Under the pieces are notes generated by a model that was not told the origin of the DNA, did not search any database, and saw nothing but the letters and a program-made list of their open reading frames with translations. From Niebla homalea (taxonomy: Eukaryota > Ascomycota > Lecanoromycetes > Lecanorales > Ramalinaceae), in assembly GCA_019925105.1 (NCBI GenBank), contig JAHGAU010000003.1:620001-684000 (forward strand): a stretch of DNA of 64,000 nucleotides, read 5' to 3'. This document shows, piece after piece, positions 40,017 through 53,187 of this stretch (the stretch's first letter is position 1; each line of letters begins with the position of its first letter). A program made the translations under genes and the position numbers.

Positions 40017-40178
40017 TATTAAAGTTAAGAGGTATAAGTTGCTTAATTATTATTATATATAAAGTAAGACTATATATAAGGCCATATACCGCTATCCCAC
40101 TCGGGTCTAGCACGTCCGTTTTATCTAATCTGATCCGCGTCACGTAATCTCCCAAGTGGCGATCCTGCACATTCAACA
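40017..40178 (-). repeat. 5' LTR of copia B (right)
   Basis: The inner edge tattaaagttaagagg is RIP-mutated. The outer edge gatcctgcacattcaaca is intact. Confidence 0.95.
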
Positions 40179-42730
40179 TATTAACCGTATTCTTATTAAC
40201 CTTATTAATATAACTTATATAATTTACTTAAACGATATTTTAATATTTAATAAGAATCCGGCGGATTATTAACATTATATTTAATAAATCCTTAAGCGAC
40301 TTTATTAATTCCAGTTTTACGTTAACCTTAAAAAGTACCAGTTTAATATTACTTAAGTAAAGTTCTTAAGGTTTATTGTTTCCATTAAAGGGATTTAAAT
40401 AGACCAGGAACGTATTTAAATTATTAAAGACTAGCCTATCCTAAAAATTTACCGGGAAGTATAAATCTTTTTAAGCTTTATAAATTTTTATCGTTATTTT
40501 ATTTATAAATATTTAAGGATAATTAAGCCTTTAATTAGTTTACTTAAGGATAATAAAAAAGGGAAAAAGGCTGGCCCGTTAAAGTAAAATAATACGGTTA
40601 ATACGGCGTTCCGCTAACTCCGTAAAATATTTATTAACGCGTTATTATTCCGTTATTTTAACTTAAAACGGGGGATATAAGTAAAAACCGATATATTTAA
40701 TTTTATTATTATAAGTATCTTATCTTAATAGTTTAAGGAAGGTTATTAGCGCCTAATTACGTATTAATCCAGAAAAATAACCCTTATTAAATAAAATTAT
40801 AAAACGTACGATTAGGAGCTTCTTATTATTATTATAGTATTTAAGCAATAACGGTATTATTTAAAAAAGAACCTTAAAGCTATTTAAATATAAATAGATT
40901 ATAATAACCTTTAAGGGTTTATAAAATAGCCGGCGTTAAGCCCGCGTTAAATTAAATAAGCCTTAAAACTTATTAATTATAACTTTAAAGTATTTTATTA
41001 TTAAGGTAAAATAAACCCTATTAATCCTTTATTAAGACGTTTAAACTATAAAGAAGTCTTACCTTTTAATATTATCTTATTATTTACCTTATAAAATAAA
41101 CTTATACTTTAATCCGATAAGTCGGCGGAGCGCCGGCGGATGGTGGTTATTAATTATCAGTTATTATTCACTTTAAAAGGTATTTAAGTTATTATCCCGT
41201 GAAAAGAAATTTAATAGTTATTTAAAAAGCTTTATAAGGAATCCAGGTTAATTAAGTTACTTATTAAGGATCTATAGGTTAACGATACGTTTATATATAA
41301 AATTAAGAACAATAATATAGCGCCGACGTATTCTTATTAAGGTCGTAATAAAACTTAAAAACTCGATTTTAATAGCCTTATAACCTATAAGGGCCGTATA
41401 TATATCCCCCGGGATAAAGCGGTTAAAAAAGAGTTAATTAATAAGTATTATAATAACCCGTTAATAAGCCACTTTAAAGCCGAAAAAACTTACGAGCTTT
41501 TGGCCCATAAATATTATTGGGACGGCTTAAAGGCTTAAGTTAATAATTATATTAAAATATATAATATTTATTAAAGGATTAAGGTACCGCGCCACCGCCT
41601 TTACGGTAAATTTACTTTACTCCCTTAACCGGCCGTACCCTGGAAAGAACTTAGTATAGATTTTATTACCGGCTTATCCGTAAGTAAGGTTAAGGATAGC
41701 ATCTATAATTCGATTTTAATAATTATAAATAAATATATAAAGATATATAAATACCTCCCCGTTATAAAATAAATCGATATTACTACGTTAACGGACCTTT
41801 TCTTTAAAAAAATCGTATTATATTATAATACGCCGGCTAGAATTATAATTAACCGGGGGTCTTTATTCACCAGTAAATTTTAGGGTTCAATATACTATTA
41901 CGTAAAAATAAAGCGTAAATTAAGTACCGCTTTTTACCCGTAAATGGATAATTAAATAAAGCATTAAAATTAAAACTTTAAATAATATTTAAGGACCTTT
42001 ATTAACTCCGAGTAAGCGAATTAAATAGGGCTACTCCCCTTAACCGAATTTACTTATATAAACTCGGAATACTTAACTTTAAACTATAGCCCCTTTATAA
42101 CGATATATAATTATAATCTAAATATTCATTTTAAATTTAAAAATAAGCCCATAAAAAAAGAGATACTTATAATAAAAGATAGGGTTAAAATATTATATAA
42201 AATACGATTAATATTAACGGACCAATAATACCGTATTATTAAATCGACTTAAAAGATATATAATAAGAAATATAAATTAAAGTTATATAACGTTAGCAAT
42301 TTAATAATACTAAATACTAAAAACCTTAAGCTAAAGTAATTAAATAAGAAACTTACGCCCCGATTTATAAAACCCTTTAGAATCAATAATAAAATTAAAA
42401 TGTAAACGTACTGTTTATTTTTCCTTATTATTTATTAAATCTACCCTATTATCTATATTTTTCTTTTAAAGCCTTATTATATTTATATTAATAATCAGAC
42501 GGCAGAGGTTATAATATAAGTACCCGAATTAATTAATAATAAAGAAGAATAAATAATTAAAAAAATTATTAATAGGGTTAAGAACAAAAAGGGCGTTTAA
42601 TATTAAGTTAAGTAAATTAATTAAGGCCCTAAATATAATCAGTAAATACCGGAAGCAAACTTAAAATACTCCCAGGAATTACGGGAATAATATAACGAAA
42701 TAGTACGGAATAAAAAAAGACGTAAATAAG
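40179..42730 (+). pseudogene. Gypsy A pol, part 2: RT active site, RNase H, integrase, chromodomain
   Basis: After copia B the RT resumes with the active site as YLNDILIFNK (from YLDDIL, D to N by RIP) at about 40,235. It continues with NLKKYQFN, the FINFYR connection and RNase H (VKTDIFNF near 40,690). Integrase follows: WDGLKA near 41,520, WKELSIDFITGLSVSK near 41,640-41,690, NRGSLFTSKF near 41,850 and STAFYP near 41,925. A chromodomain-like end lies near 42,535-42,700 (EVIIVPELINN…VK.INQGPKYNQ.IPEANL). The chromodomain would steer integration to heterochromatin in chromoviruses (family knowledge). Stops at Q/W codons disable it. Confidence 0.9.
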
Positions 42731-44862
42731 GTTATAACGTTATAACGGCGGAAATTATATATATGGCTAATAACTATATATATAATTAATATTATAACTA
42801 TTTAGCCCTTATACGCTATCCTTCCGTGAGATTATTGGAGTTTAAACTTTAATTAATAACTTTACCTATTACGGGTATTATACGCGCGGATAAGCCGGCG
42901 TTATGGAGGCGATTATCTTTATTATAATATTATAATTAATAAGAGTGGCTTTAATAATAACCGCGATAATACCGGAAAAAATGAAAAAGCGTAAACGCTA
43001 GATTATAAGCGCCTAACGTACTATTAAGTAAATAAAGTTAAAAACATGAAGTTATTAAGGGTAATAAAAGGTTAACAAGTGTGTTTACTAGGTTTACGCT
43101 GGCGTACCGATAACTTTAATAATATTGTCCGTTTTATTACTTTTTAACAATATATAGATTATAAACGCTTAACGCTTAATGTTATTAACTTTAACGCCTA
43201 ACGCCAAATTCCAATAATATTAATATATAAAAATAAAAGAACAATTTATAACTTCGTGCCAATACGGGCCCTCTCCTCCTACGAATAAATTAATAAGGTC
43301 AAAGATAAGTATAGGGGTATTATATCTTTTTTATTCTCCTCCTTCTTTTTTTCTTTACCTTCTTTTCCGCCTTAATTAAAAACCTTTCCCCAATATTACT
43401 CGCCGGAAGGGCTCTTTAACTCGATTTTAAGGTACCACTCTTAAAAGCTAAGGCCGACCCCCTTAATAACGCTATTAAAAAGGGCATAACCTCCTTTTCC
43501 TCTTCTTTAAATAAATTAAAGCCCGTATCTCCCTCCTCCTTTTTACTTCCCAGGCTACCAGACATTATAAGCTCGGGGTTTTATCTCCCTACCCCGGATA
43601 TAAAGTCGGGAAATAAGGAGTAACTCCTTAACGGAGTCGATTCTTGCGAAGGGCCCGGACCTTTTATATTAAGCCGATTTAATTATTAAACGTTAACGCC
43701 GTTATTTTATTACTGTATTATGATTTATTTACCTGTTTTTTAAGCCGGATAACTTCTTTTTCCGCCGTTTTAATGCGGGCGGTAAGTGCCTCTTTTTTAA
43801 TTTAAAGGACCGATACTTTCCCTTTAACTTTTAAAATAACTTAACGGAATATATACTCCGCCCAACCGGCAATAACTAACGTTTAATTAGTATTTAATTA
43901 AAAAACTTTAAAATCCTAAAGGATTTCGTTATACTTCTATACGTATTAAGCTTACGCTTTAATAGACTGCATACCGATAAAAGGATATTTACATATTTAT
44001 TAAGTTATCCGGGATTATAATCAATCCGGGAATTATATATATATTAAAATAACGGCGGTACGACGGCATTAAAATACTTACGGGGAAATAACGGGAAAAG
44101 TATTACTTATGGCAATACCGCGGATAAGGCAACGGGCTACGTATATAACGTAACTTACCCTATAAAAAGCAGGTAAAATAAAACGTTATTATACTTATTA
44201 TTAATATTATATTTACGTTTATATTAACGATACGTTAACGTAAATTACGCTGCTTAATATCGATTAACTTATATATAATATTAATAAACGAAATAAGCAA
44301 ACTACCAACGTAAATAAAACGCTTACGTAACGTTAACGTTACTTACTATAATAATAATATAAATAATAAGGGTATATAGTTATACGCGTATTAACTTATA
44401 AATACTTATATAGACCCTTAATATATTATACTTATAAAAACGATTAAAATTATTAAAAAAAAAAAGAAGAAGTTTAAAATAGAATAAAGGCCTTATTATA
44501 ATTGCGTACCGTTTTTACGATAACGTTTACCTTTATTATAACGTAATAAATTAATAATAAAGCTTTAAGTAACTATTAATTAACACTATAGAGACTCTTT
44601 TCTTACTTACTTTTTCCCACTGGGTTTTATAAAGGGGTTTTTAATAAGCTCTTCAAGTTATATTAATTCTTCGCCAGCGTAAAATACCCCTATTATATTA
44701 CCATTAAATAGACACTACTATACTCGCGTATATACCTAAGGATTCTTTTCCCTTTACCTTTTTCCTATTAAGTTTAATAATAAGTTTTTAATAAGTTTTA
44801 TACTTAATTAACTCTATGTTAACGTCTTAAATATATCTTTCTATACCTTAAAGACCAGCATA
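42731..44862. other. Long 3' region of gypsy A, with an antisense open-frame relic
   Basis: This region has about 2.1 kb between the chromodomain and the 3' LTR, which is unusually long, and is only moderately RIP-mutated in 43,180-43,900. On the minus strand a frame starting at the ATG 43,563-43,565 begins MSGSLGSKKEEGDTGFNLF. It runs for about 50 codons, then through one TAA to a basic KKVKKKRRR stretch near 43,330. I recognise no family. No plus-strand domain was found. Confidence 0.5.
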
Positions 44863-44863
44863 T

Positions 44864-44873
44864 AAAGGGGGAG
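44864..44873 (+). other. Polypurine tract of gypsy A
   Basis: The sequence aaagggggag lies 5 bases upstream of the 3' LTR, the expected place of the plus-strand primer. It is intact. Confidence 0.8.
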
Positions 44874-44878
44874 ATAAT

Positions 44879-45211
44879 TATTAATAATTAATATTATCTT
44901 TACGCCGGCGTTATAATAATACGCCATACTGCTACGTTAAAGTAAGCCGTTAAGCCTTAATAAAGGGCCTTAATAACGGCCTTGGTATACATTATTTATA
45001 AGCCGTAACTTAACAGGCGTAAAGCGGGGTAATTATTATTTTTACCTTAAGTAAAGACTATACCCCAGTTCTTTCTAAGTTCCTTAAGAATTAATTTTAT
45101 TATCAATTTATTTATTAAAGTAATACTTAAGTATCCAGACCGTAACGTTACGTCTTCTATACCTACCTTTATTAGTCCCGCCGGCGTGCCGCCAGCGGAG
45201 TCAGTCTAACA
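44879..45211 (+). repeat. 3' LTR of gypsy A
   Basis: It is the same length as the 5' LTR. The inner end is RIP-mutated (tattaataattaatattatc for tgttagcagctagcgccatc), and the outer end is intact (gtgccgccagcggagtcag…). Confidence 0.93.
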
Positions 45212-45239
45212 GTTTTACCGAATCGTATTATAATACGGG

Positions 45240-46242
45240 GTTTTAAGGCTTATCGTCTTTAAGTTTTAAGAATTTTTTAAATTCTTTATATTTTTATAGC
45301 GGTAAAGCTTTTATAAGGTTATCCGTTAATGTCCTTATTATAAGTATATATTTAATATTAATCGTTTTCTTCTAATATTCTTATCGTAATTAATAATAAT
45401 ATGTATTTATATAACGGAGTTTTATTATAAACTATAAGTTTATCCCTTAAACTATACGGATTATTTAAGTATTATTATACTTAATCTTTAATAAATAAGC
45501 TAAGTTTAATATAATTAACTTAAAGAAATAATTTTATTATATTAACTTTTTTATTATAAAAGTAAAGTTAAAAAATTCGGCTTTAATAAAACTTATTATT
45601 ACCGTTTTTTACTTTATTGTTTTTTAATTAATTAAATTTTTAAAAAGCTTAAAAATATAGCTTTATAAGCTATATTTATATCTTAAAATTATTAATAAAT
45701 AATATATTTAAGGATATTATAAAAACGGTATACGGATTAATGATTTTCCCGTTATATATAATAATATAGTACTTAATATATATAAGGTATTATAATACTT
45801 TTATAATTACTTTTAAATATTATCTTAACGGATTTATAAAGAACTTAAATAACTTAAACGTTAAGTGCATAATATCCATCCGGGTTGTAACGGCCGCGAA
45901 GTTAATAAAATTAATAAATTATTAATATATATAAATTTTTTAAGGTAAGGCTTATTCGGTATTTTTAATAAGGGTTTCAGTATTCCGTAAAGGTATTTTA
46001 AGAGTATAACCTATAATAACGTTGAATTTTACCGTAAGCTTATTGATATAATTATTTTAATATAAATAGATTTCTTAATTTAATTAATCTTATATTATCC
46101 TTATATTTAGGAATTACTTTATTTTACTTAAATTCTTTATTTTATAGACCTTGAAGAATTTACTTTAAAAGTCGTTTACTTTTTAATTATATTTATAATT
46201 ATAAATAATAACGATATTATTTACGAAGAAGAAAATTATTAT
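45240..46242 (-). pseudogene. Copia D pol, part 2: RT active site to RNase H end
   Basis: Directly left of gypsy C the frame resumes with FFVNNIVIIYN (from 'FFVDDIV', two D to N) near 46,200, then KVYKIKNL. RNase H is near 45,250-45,600, with KAEFFNFTFIIKKLI, then KLRYIN for 'KLRHVDI' and TLTDNLIKALPL, the standard copia C-terminus ('ADGLTKALP'). The end is within 20 bases of the candidate target duplication. Confidence 0.8.
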
Positions 46243-46247
46243 ATAAT

Positions 46248-46402
46248 TGTTATGTGCATACATAGCATGGGGGATACGCGGGAGCATTCATAGGTATAGG
46301 ACACTCTTATACGTAGAGGACAGATAATCCTTAGGATCCCATCTGTATTCAGGTAGAATTATTATTTATATATTATTATATTTTTTGGTTTATATATTAA
46401 TA
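46248..46402 (+). repeat. 5' LTR of gypsy C
   Basis: The outer edge tgttatgtgcatacatagca is intact. The inner edge tttatatattaata is RIP-mutated. Shared core: gaggacagataatccttagg and atcccatctg.attcaggtag. Confidence 0.93.
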
Positions 46403-46449
46403 AATAATAACAATAACTACTTATATTAGCATTATATTAACGTATATCG

Positions 46450-49400
46450 CAAGATCCGTTAATACGAATTAAAGTATTAATTTATTAACTATAGCGGATA
46501 CTTCCTTTATAATAATATTAAAAGTATTAACCTTATATCCTTTAAAATACCACCTTTAATTCGCTTTTAAATACCTTTAAAGAAAGATTAAAGACGGCAC
46601 TATAAAAAAGATATATATATTATAAGCCTCTTAAGTATTACCGGATTTTAATATTATTACTTTAATATATTAATTAAACGCCTTATTAAAATCCGGTAAC
46701 TTAATAATAATAATAATTTTATACTTAACTTTAAAAGGAATCGCTTAAATAATTAAGAATAATTAACGATTAAATAATTTAAAAACTATATTTATTATAA
46801 ATAGATTACTTCGGTTAAAATCTTTTAAAGTTATAAAACTTTTTACTTTTTTTAATTTAATTTTTAAAAACTGGATTTTAAATCTTATAATACTTTAACG
46901 TAATCTATTATATTTCGAAAACGTTTTATTATCGTTATAATTATTATAAAGATTATTATTAACTTTAATAAAATTAAATAAATTTAAATTACGTTAATAC
47001 GGTTAAAGTCCTTAAAAGCTTAATATTATAAGATTATTACTTTTATTAAATAGTTTTCTATTATTATAATAGTTATTAAATTCACCTTTTATATTAACGT
47101 TAATATTATAACGTTCCTTTCCGGCTTTAAGTATTAAACCAGAATTTAAGCTTAATAAATTTAATATATTAAAATTAAGTTTATTAAACTTAGGTTTATT
47201 ATATTAAATAAGAAATATCTTTACTGAAAAAATAATTTTTACTTAATTTATTAATCCGCTTAATTAATTAAAAATAATAGGTTTTACTAAAGAGTAAATA
47301 ATATAATTATGGGGTATAATTTAAGAATTAATTCCCGCTATTATATAAGGTTAATAATAAAATAATCTTAACGATAATCTATTCTTTCCTTTTAATAACG
47401 TAATATAATTAATAAAAGGTTTATAATTAAACTGATTAATAAATTTTAATTTTAATAATATCGGATTTTTAACCCTTTTTATAAAAATAAATCCTCCGAT
47501 ATAACTTTTATAATTAAGTATTCCGGGAAGTATATTTTTTCCCGGGATATATATATCTTTATTAATTAATTAAAGGATATTATTTAAATAATAAATATAT
47601 AATTATTACGGAATAATTTATAATTATATTTAAGAAATACCGCTTTAAAGTAATATACTATAAAGTTATTAAATACCGAGAAATAACTTATTAAATATAA
47701 TAATGGTTTAATTAAATAAACATCTTAGATTATCGTTAAATTTAAGTTACCTTAATAAGTTAACTTAAATATTTTAATTATCGAAAAGTATATTATAAAT
47801 ATTACTTTTTAAAACCGGGAGCCTTATGAATATATATAAACTATTTTACGGGTTATATGTATATTAAATTTTAATAATATTTAAAATTAATTTACGTTTA
47901 TTTATAGCGGGTTAAATTTAGAATTTTAATATAATTTATAATTATTAATTATAATTATTATTATTAATAATTATTTTAAGCTTATAAATAAATTTAAATA
48001 TAATTAATAAGTTTATACTATTAAATATTACGTACTTTTATAAATATATCCGTAAAATTATAGAATAAATACGTTATTTTAAGGTAACCGGAATTTTATA
48101 GAAAATTCAAAAACCGGTTTTTCTTCTTAATTATTAATATTATTTTCTTAAGCGTATAAATAAAATAAAGCTTATAATATACGCCCTTAAAAAAAAGGAT
48201 AATAATAGTTACCCTTAACGTCGTAAAAGAAAATATTAACGTTAAATTAAGGAAAATTAAGGCCCTTAAAAAGAAAATCCGATTTTAAATATTAAATACG
48301 CCGTATACAATAAAAGGTTAATTAAGCCTTTATACTTAAGGATAAAGAAGAAAAGAATACGTTACCCAATAAAAAGGAATTAAAAGGATTTTAAGATAAT
48401 AATAACTTTATTATAAAAGAAATATATTTTATATATTTATTTCTTATACGTTATTAATATATTAAATATATATTAAAGTACTTATCGTGAAATAAACTTT
48501 TTATTTATCTTAAATATAATTATTAAAAATTAAAAGGAATAAACTTAAGTACTCTTAAGACCCTTCCGTTAAATTAACGGATTCAATTTATTAATAATTA
48601 ATATATATAAGCTTAATAAATTAATAATATATTATTTATAATTATTAACTTTATTATAATAAGGAATACGTACCTTATAAATTTTACCTTTAAAGTATAT
48701 TAATATATTATAAATAAAGTCCAATTTACCTTTAATTCATCCGTAATAGACTTCTATATAAATAACGGGTATCTTATTATAATTATTAATCGTAATATTA
48801 TATTCTCTTAAATTCTAGATTTAAATTTTAAAATCTAAAAATCATTTAAGTTAATTCTGGTTATAAACGTTAATAATTTTAAATTAATTATTAATAAATT
48901 TATAATACTTAACTTATTTTTTTAGCGGAAAAAATATAATATTTACCTTAAAAAAATCTTAATTAAAAATTTTTTAATACGTAATTTATTTATTAATATT
49001 TTAATCGTTACCGATATTATAACTTTTAATAAAATAATAGTTAATTTTAATAATTAAAAATATATTATCGGTACTTATAAAAATATAAGTATTAAAATAA
49101 TTATTTTTATAAAGGAAATAACGTAATTATAACGTATAATTCACGCGAAATAATAAACTTAAATCTTAACTTATAATATAATATAAGTATTAATTATATA
49201 TTAAAAAAAAGGGACTTTAAAGGAATTATTAAAATCCAGGGATTTTATCTTTAAACCGTGATTAATATTATTTTATAATTTTAAATTCTAAGGTAATATA
49301 TTTACGTATATCGTTAATTTAAAAATATCGGTCGTTTAAATTAAAAACGATATTAATTAAAAGGTTAATTTATTACGTAAAATAAAACTTAAAATTTTAT

Positions 49401-52400
49401 ATAATTTACCTTTATAATTTTATTATATAATAGTCTTAAGTTCAATAATATTATTTATTATTTACGGATAAAGAACTTAAAAATTTAAGTTATAAATTCA
49501 TAAAATTACTATAATAATAATATTAATTTTTATACTTTCCGGAATAATTTTTATAACTTTTAATTATTTAAAGATTTACTTAAATTGGTTATTATAAATC
49601 AATAATTATAAGGAATAGGTTTTATTTAATAACGTTAAAATTTATATATATAACGGAAATATATAAGTTTAATTAAGTAATATTATTAAAGATTTCGGTA
49701 ATATCTTTAAAAATAACGGTATTATAATTAATATTCTAGTAAATTAATATATATTTATTAACTTTTAATTTAATATAATTATTAAATTTAAGAAAATATA
49801 TAATATTAAACGTAAAGATTAAAAGGTTATAAATTAAGTTTTAAATAAAATATATAATAAAGATAAGCTATATTAATTTATATAATTTATAGAATTTTAT
49901 ACTTTACTTTTATTATTTAACGTAATACTTTAAACGGATATAAAAGCCGTATTATAATTAATATTTAATTATTTAATAAAATTATAATTTCCAATTTATA
50001 TCCGTTATTATTATAATAGGAAATAATTTTTTTAATTGTAAGTTATAAATATATTATTATAATTAATACCCGCGGTTATTTTTATTAATTTCTTATACGT
50101 AAATCCGATCGGTATAAACTTTATATTATTTTTTATAAAGGTTAAAAGGAATCTTTAATTATATTAATAAGTTTTAAAAGTAATCTTTTATATATATAAA
50201 AATAAATAAATAATATATTACGTTTAATATGAAATTTTATATAAATATTTATAAAAAATATAATTATTTTTAATTATTTATTAAAAAAGTATATTATTTA
50301 TTTACGTTAAGTCTTTTAAATTCTTAAAAATAAATACTACCGATAAAATTATTTATCGGTTACTTTATAATTAAGCTCCTTAATTAATAAGTTAATTCTT
50401 TAAAAATATTTATATTTAATAATAAAATTAAGGTTATATAGAACCTTAAATTTCCCGACTTATTAAGAAACTTTAAAGTCTTCTTTAATCTTATAAATTA
50501 ATTACGTACCGGAATAAAAAATTATACTTAATATATTATCCCGCTTTAAGTACGTAAAACCTCTTTTATTATAAATTTAAGAAAAATAAATCCAGAATAT
50601 ACCGGTTTATACCGTAAGTAAAAAACATCTCGGATTAAGTTTATATTTATTTAAAAAGAGGATTATGCTTTTAAGGATCTAAAAAACTGTTATGGCAGTA
50701 CCTACCCTGGAGCAAGGGCTCCGGGGTAGGGCCTACCCCTGGGGGTGATCCCCCGGGTAGACTACCTTCTCATATATGGTAATAGCGGCTTACCCCTAAG
50801 CGCTATTACCTACCCCGGATAGCTACTTTTGCCTTGGTGGCCGAGTGGTTATCACCCTGACAAAAACGTATTTTTAAAACCGTTATTTCTTATATATTAT
50901 GATCTTAATTAATTTTTATTTACCGATATCGATATATTGAAAAAACTAAATATTACGGCTATAATATATTATATTAAGGATAACTTATTACCTTATAGTA
51001 TTATAGAGATTAATAATTTATTAAAAATTATACATAATAAAATATAATTAATAATATTCCTTAATAAAAGCTTAAATATATTTAAAAAAAATTATTGGTT
51101 TACGGAATTAAAGACTACGGGTATAATTTAAATCGTACGTAAAATTAAATATTTAATTAAAATAAATTATTATAAATTTAATTATATAATTTTTATAGAT
51201 TATAACATAATTATCGGTATTTTTAAATAAATTAAGCTAAAGACCTTTATAATTAATAAACTTAATTTCCGTTTAATTTATATATCGTAATATTTATTAA
51301 TATTTAATAATTTATTATATTATAAGTCGGATTTAATAAATACCGTTTTTAACGTATTCTTATAATTAATTAATAATACGTAAACTTTATTTATAGAAAT
51401 CGGAATTCTTAATAATATAAATAATAATAAATTAATTACTTTTTATTATATTTATATCTTAAATAAATTTAAAGGGTAAATTAAAGAAAAGTATATAAAA
51501 AATAAAATATAAATAATATTATAGAAAGTCTTAATAACCGAAAAAAAGTTAAATTTATAAAATATAAAAATTAAATTACGCTTTATATTAAAGGACGGCT
51601 TTATTTATAATTTAAAATCCGTTAATTATTTATTACGATTATATATACTTAATAAACTTAAAAAGTAATTTTTTAAGAAATATATAATAATTTATTATAT
51701 AATAGCTTTAACCGATCTTATGATAAATTAATAAATTCAATATATTTACTTAAGTTAAGTAAATAATTATAGAAATATATTATATATTATCTTAAGTATA
51801 ATTTAAATTAAATTAAAAAATATATACTTTATAGATCGCTTTAATTAATTTTAAGCCCGTTAATTATCTTTTATATTATTTATATAGACTTTATTATTAC
51901 TTTATTAAATTAATATAATTACGATATACTCCTTATTATTATTAATAAGTTCTTTAAACGGATACTTTTACTCTTTAATAATATTAAATTTAAAATTAAT
52001 AATTAAGTAAAATTATTATTAATAAAATTAATAAAATAAGGATAAAAAATACTTTTTAATATTATATTAAATAAAGATTATAAATTTATCTTTGTATTTT
52101 AAAAATCTATATTTAAAGAAATAAATATTTATATTCTTATATTTAACGTATATTACCCTTAAATTAACGGTTAATTAAAATGAATTAATTAAACGGTTAA
52201 GATTATATTACGTTACTTTATAATTATATATCCGGATTATAATTAAATAAATATTATCCTATATATTTAAAATATCTTAAATAATTTAAAGTCAATATTA
52301 ATTAAATTTATTTTAAATAAAATCTGCTATAATATAAATATCCGTAACCTTTTAAATTTTTTAATAATTTTTTTAATTCCTAAGTACGATATACTTTAAC

Positions 52401-53100
52401 TATAAAACCGTAAAAAGGTATAGGATACGCTGGAATTTACGTAAATAATAGTTAAATTCCGGTATAATTAAAGTTATAAATTAATATAATTTAATATTAA
52501 TAATATAATTTATTTAAAGTTATATTATGGATATAATATCTTCAGCATTAAAAATTATAAGCTATATTAATAATACGTTAAACCTTTTATTATTATCAAG
52601 AAAATTAATTATTTTATATATAAGTTCGAATTGCCCGTTAATATAAAAATAATACCGGTTATTTTAATTAATATACTTAAATTAATTAATAACCCAATAA
52701 AAGACCCTTTTAATAGATAACTTAACCGTAACGCGTTATTTATATTAAAAGCTAATTCCGAGAATAAAAAAGAATATATTATTAAAAGAATTATTTATAA
52801 GGAAAAAGATAATAAATACTTAATTAAATAAGTTACTTAAAATATAGAATATAATAATAAGCTTCCGTTATTAAAGTTATACTTAAACTTATTACGCGAA
52901 TTCTATATTATATATCCTGAATTTAATAACGTCGTTATTACCCGCTATAATAAACCTTATATTACTTTATTATTAACGCTTATTAAAGTAATACCCTTAT
53001 CGTTTACCGGTACTCCTTATACGCTCCGTCTTAAGCGTAATCGCGGCCGCCCCTGTAAAATTAAATAAGATTTTAATATAAAAGTATAAAATATATAAAG
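46450..53100 (+). pseudogene. Gypsy C gag-pol
   Basis: The gag/N-terminal part (46,450-48,200) and the RT region are too mutated for motif calls. The integrase is recognisable after element J. Near 51,650-51,900 there is an HHCC-like and core N-terminal region. Near 52,070-52,100 a 'DKDRKFLS' type block is partly legible, and at 52,150-52,240 YYP.ING.LK.IN.TVKIILRYF matches 'YHPQTDGQSERTNQTVEIALRYY', followed by LNNLKSI ('LNNSRS'). The C-terminus near 53,020-53,065 reads LRLKRNRGRPCKIK, an AT-hook-like RGRP motif, on unusually intact codons. Confidence 0.75.
50688..50862. mobile_element. Element J: 175-bp LTR-like mini-element with 5-bp target duplication
   Basis: It starts tgttatggcagtacctaccc and ends atcaccctgaca, flanked by aaaac on both sides (50,683-50,687 and 50,863-50,867). 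It is GC-rich and unmutated in RIP-destroyed surroundings. It has strong hairpins (cctaccctggagc/gctccggggtagg and gtaatagcg/cgctattac). Near the right end tggccgagtgg fits the tRNA A-box consensus, but no B box follows. It could be a solo LTR or a SINE/TRIM derivative. There is no coding capacity. Confidence 0.8.
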
Positions 53101-53187
53101 CATAGCGTATTATTAAGTATTGTTATTTATATTAATATATTAAGGTAAACGTTACTATAAGTAGTAGTTTTTTTTTTTAATAATATT

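Larger units (their letters stand above)
34105..40178 (-). mobile_element. Copia B (Ty1/copia LTR retrotransposon) inserted in the RT of gypsy A
   Basis: The 162-bp LTRs have tgttgaa…ttcaaca ends and a perfect 5-bp duplication tatta (34,100-34,104 and 40,179-40,183). The primer-binding site next to the right LTR and the coding strand show that transcription ran leftwards. Order gag, integrase, RT, RNase H is that of Ty1/copia. The element (6,074 bp) is complete apart from RIP. Confidence 0.95.
31485..45211 (+). mobile_element. Gypsy A (Ty3/gypsy chromovirus-type LTR retrotransposon) inserted in hAT E
   Basis: Two 333-bp LTRs (31,485-31,817 and 44,879-45,211) have tgttag…taaca ends. They are flanked by a perfect 5-bp duplication gtttt (31,480-31,484 and 45,212-45,216). 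Gene order gag, RT, RNase H, integrase and chromodomain on the plus strand is that of Ty3/gypsy. Copia B (34,105-40,178) is nested in the RT. Without B the element is about 7.6 kb. No canonical TGG primer-binding site follows the 5' LTR (tttaattcttcttcc), so priming is unclear. Confidence 0.93.

Noticed and set aside
50831..50862. tRNA-Ser or tRNA-Leu gene
   Set aside because: Only an A-box-like segment is present. There is no anticodon arm, B box or acceptor closure, and it lies inside mini-element J.
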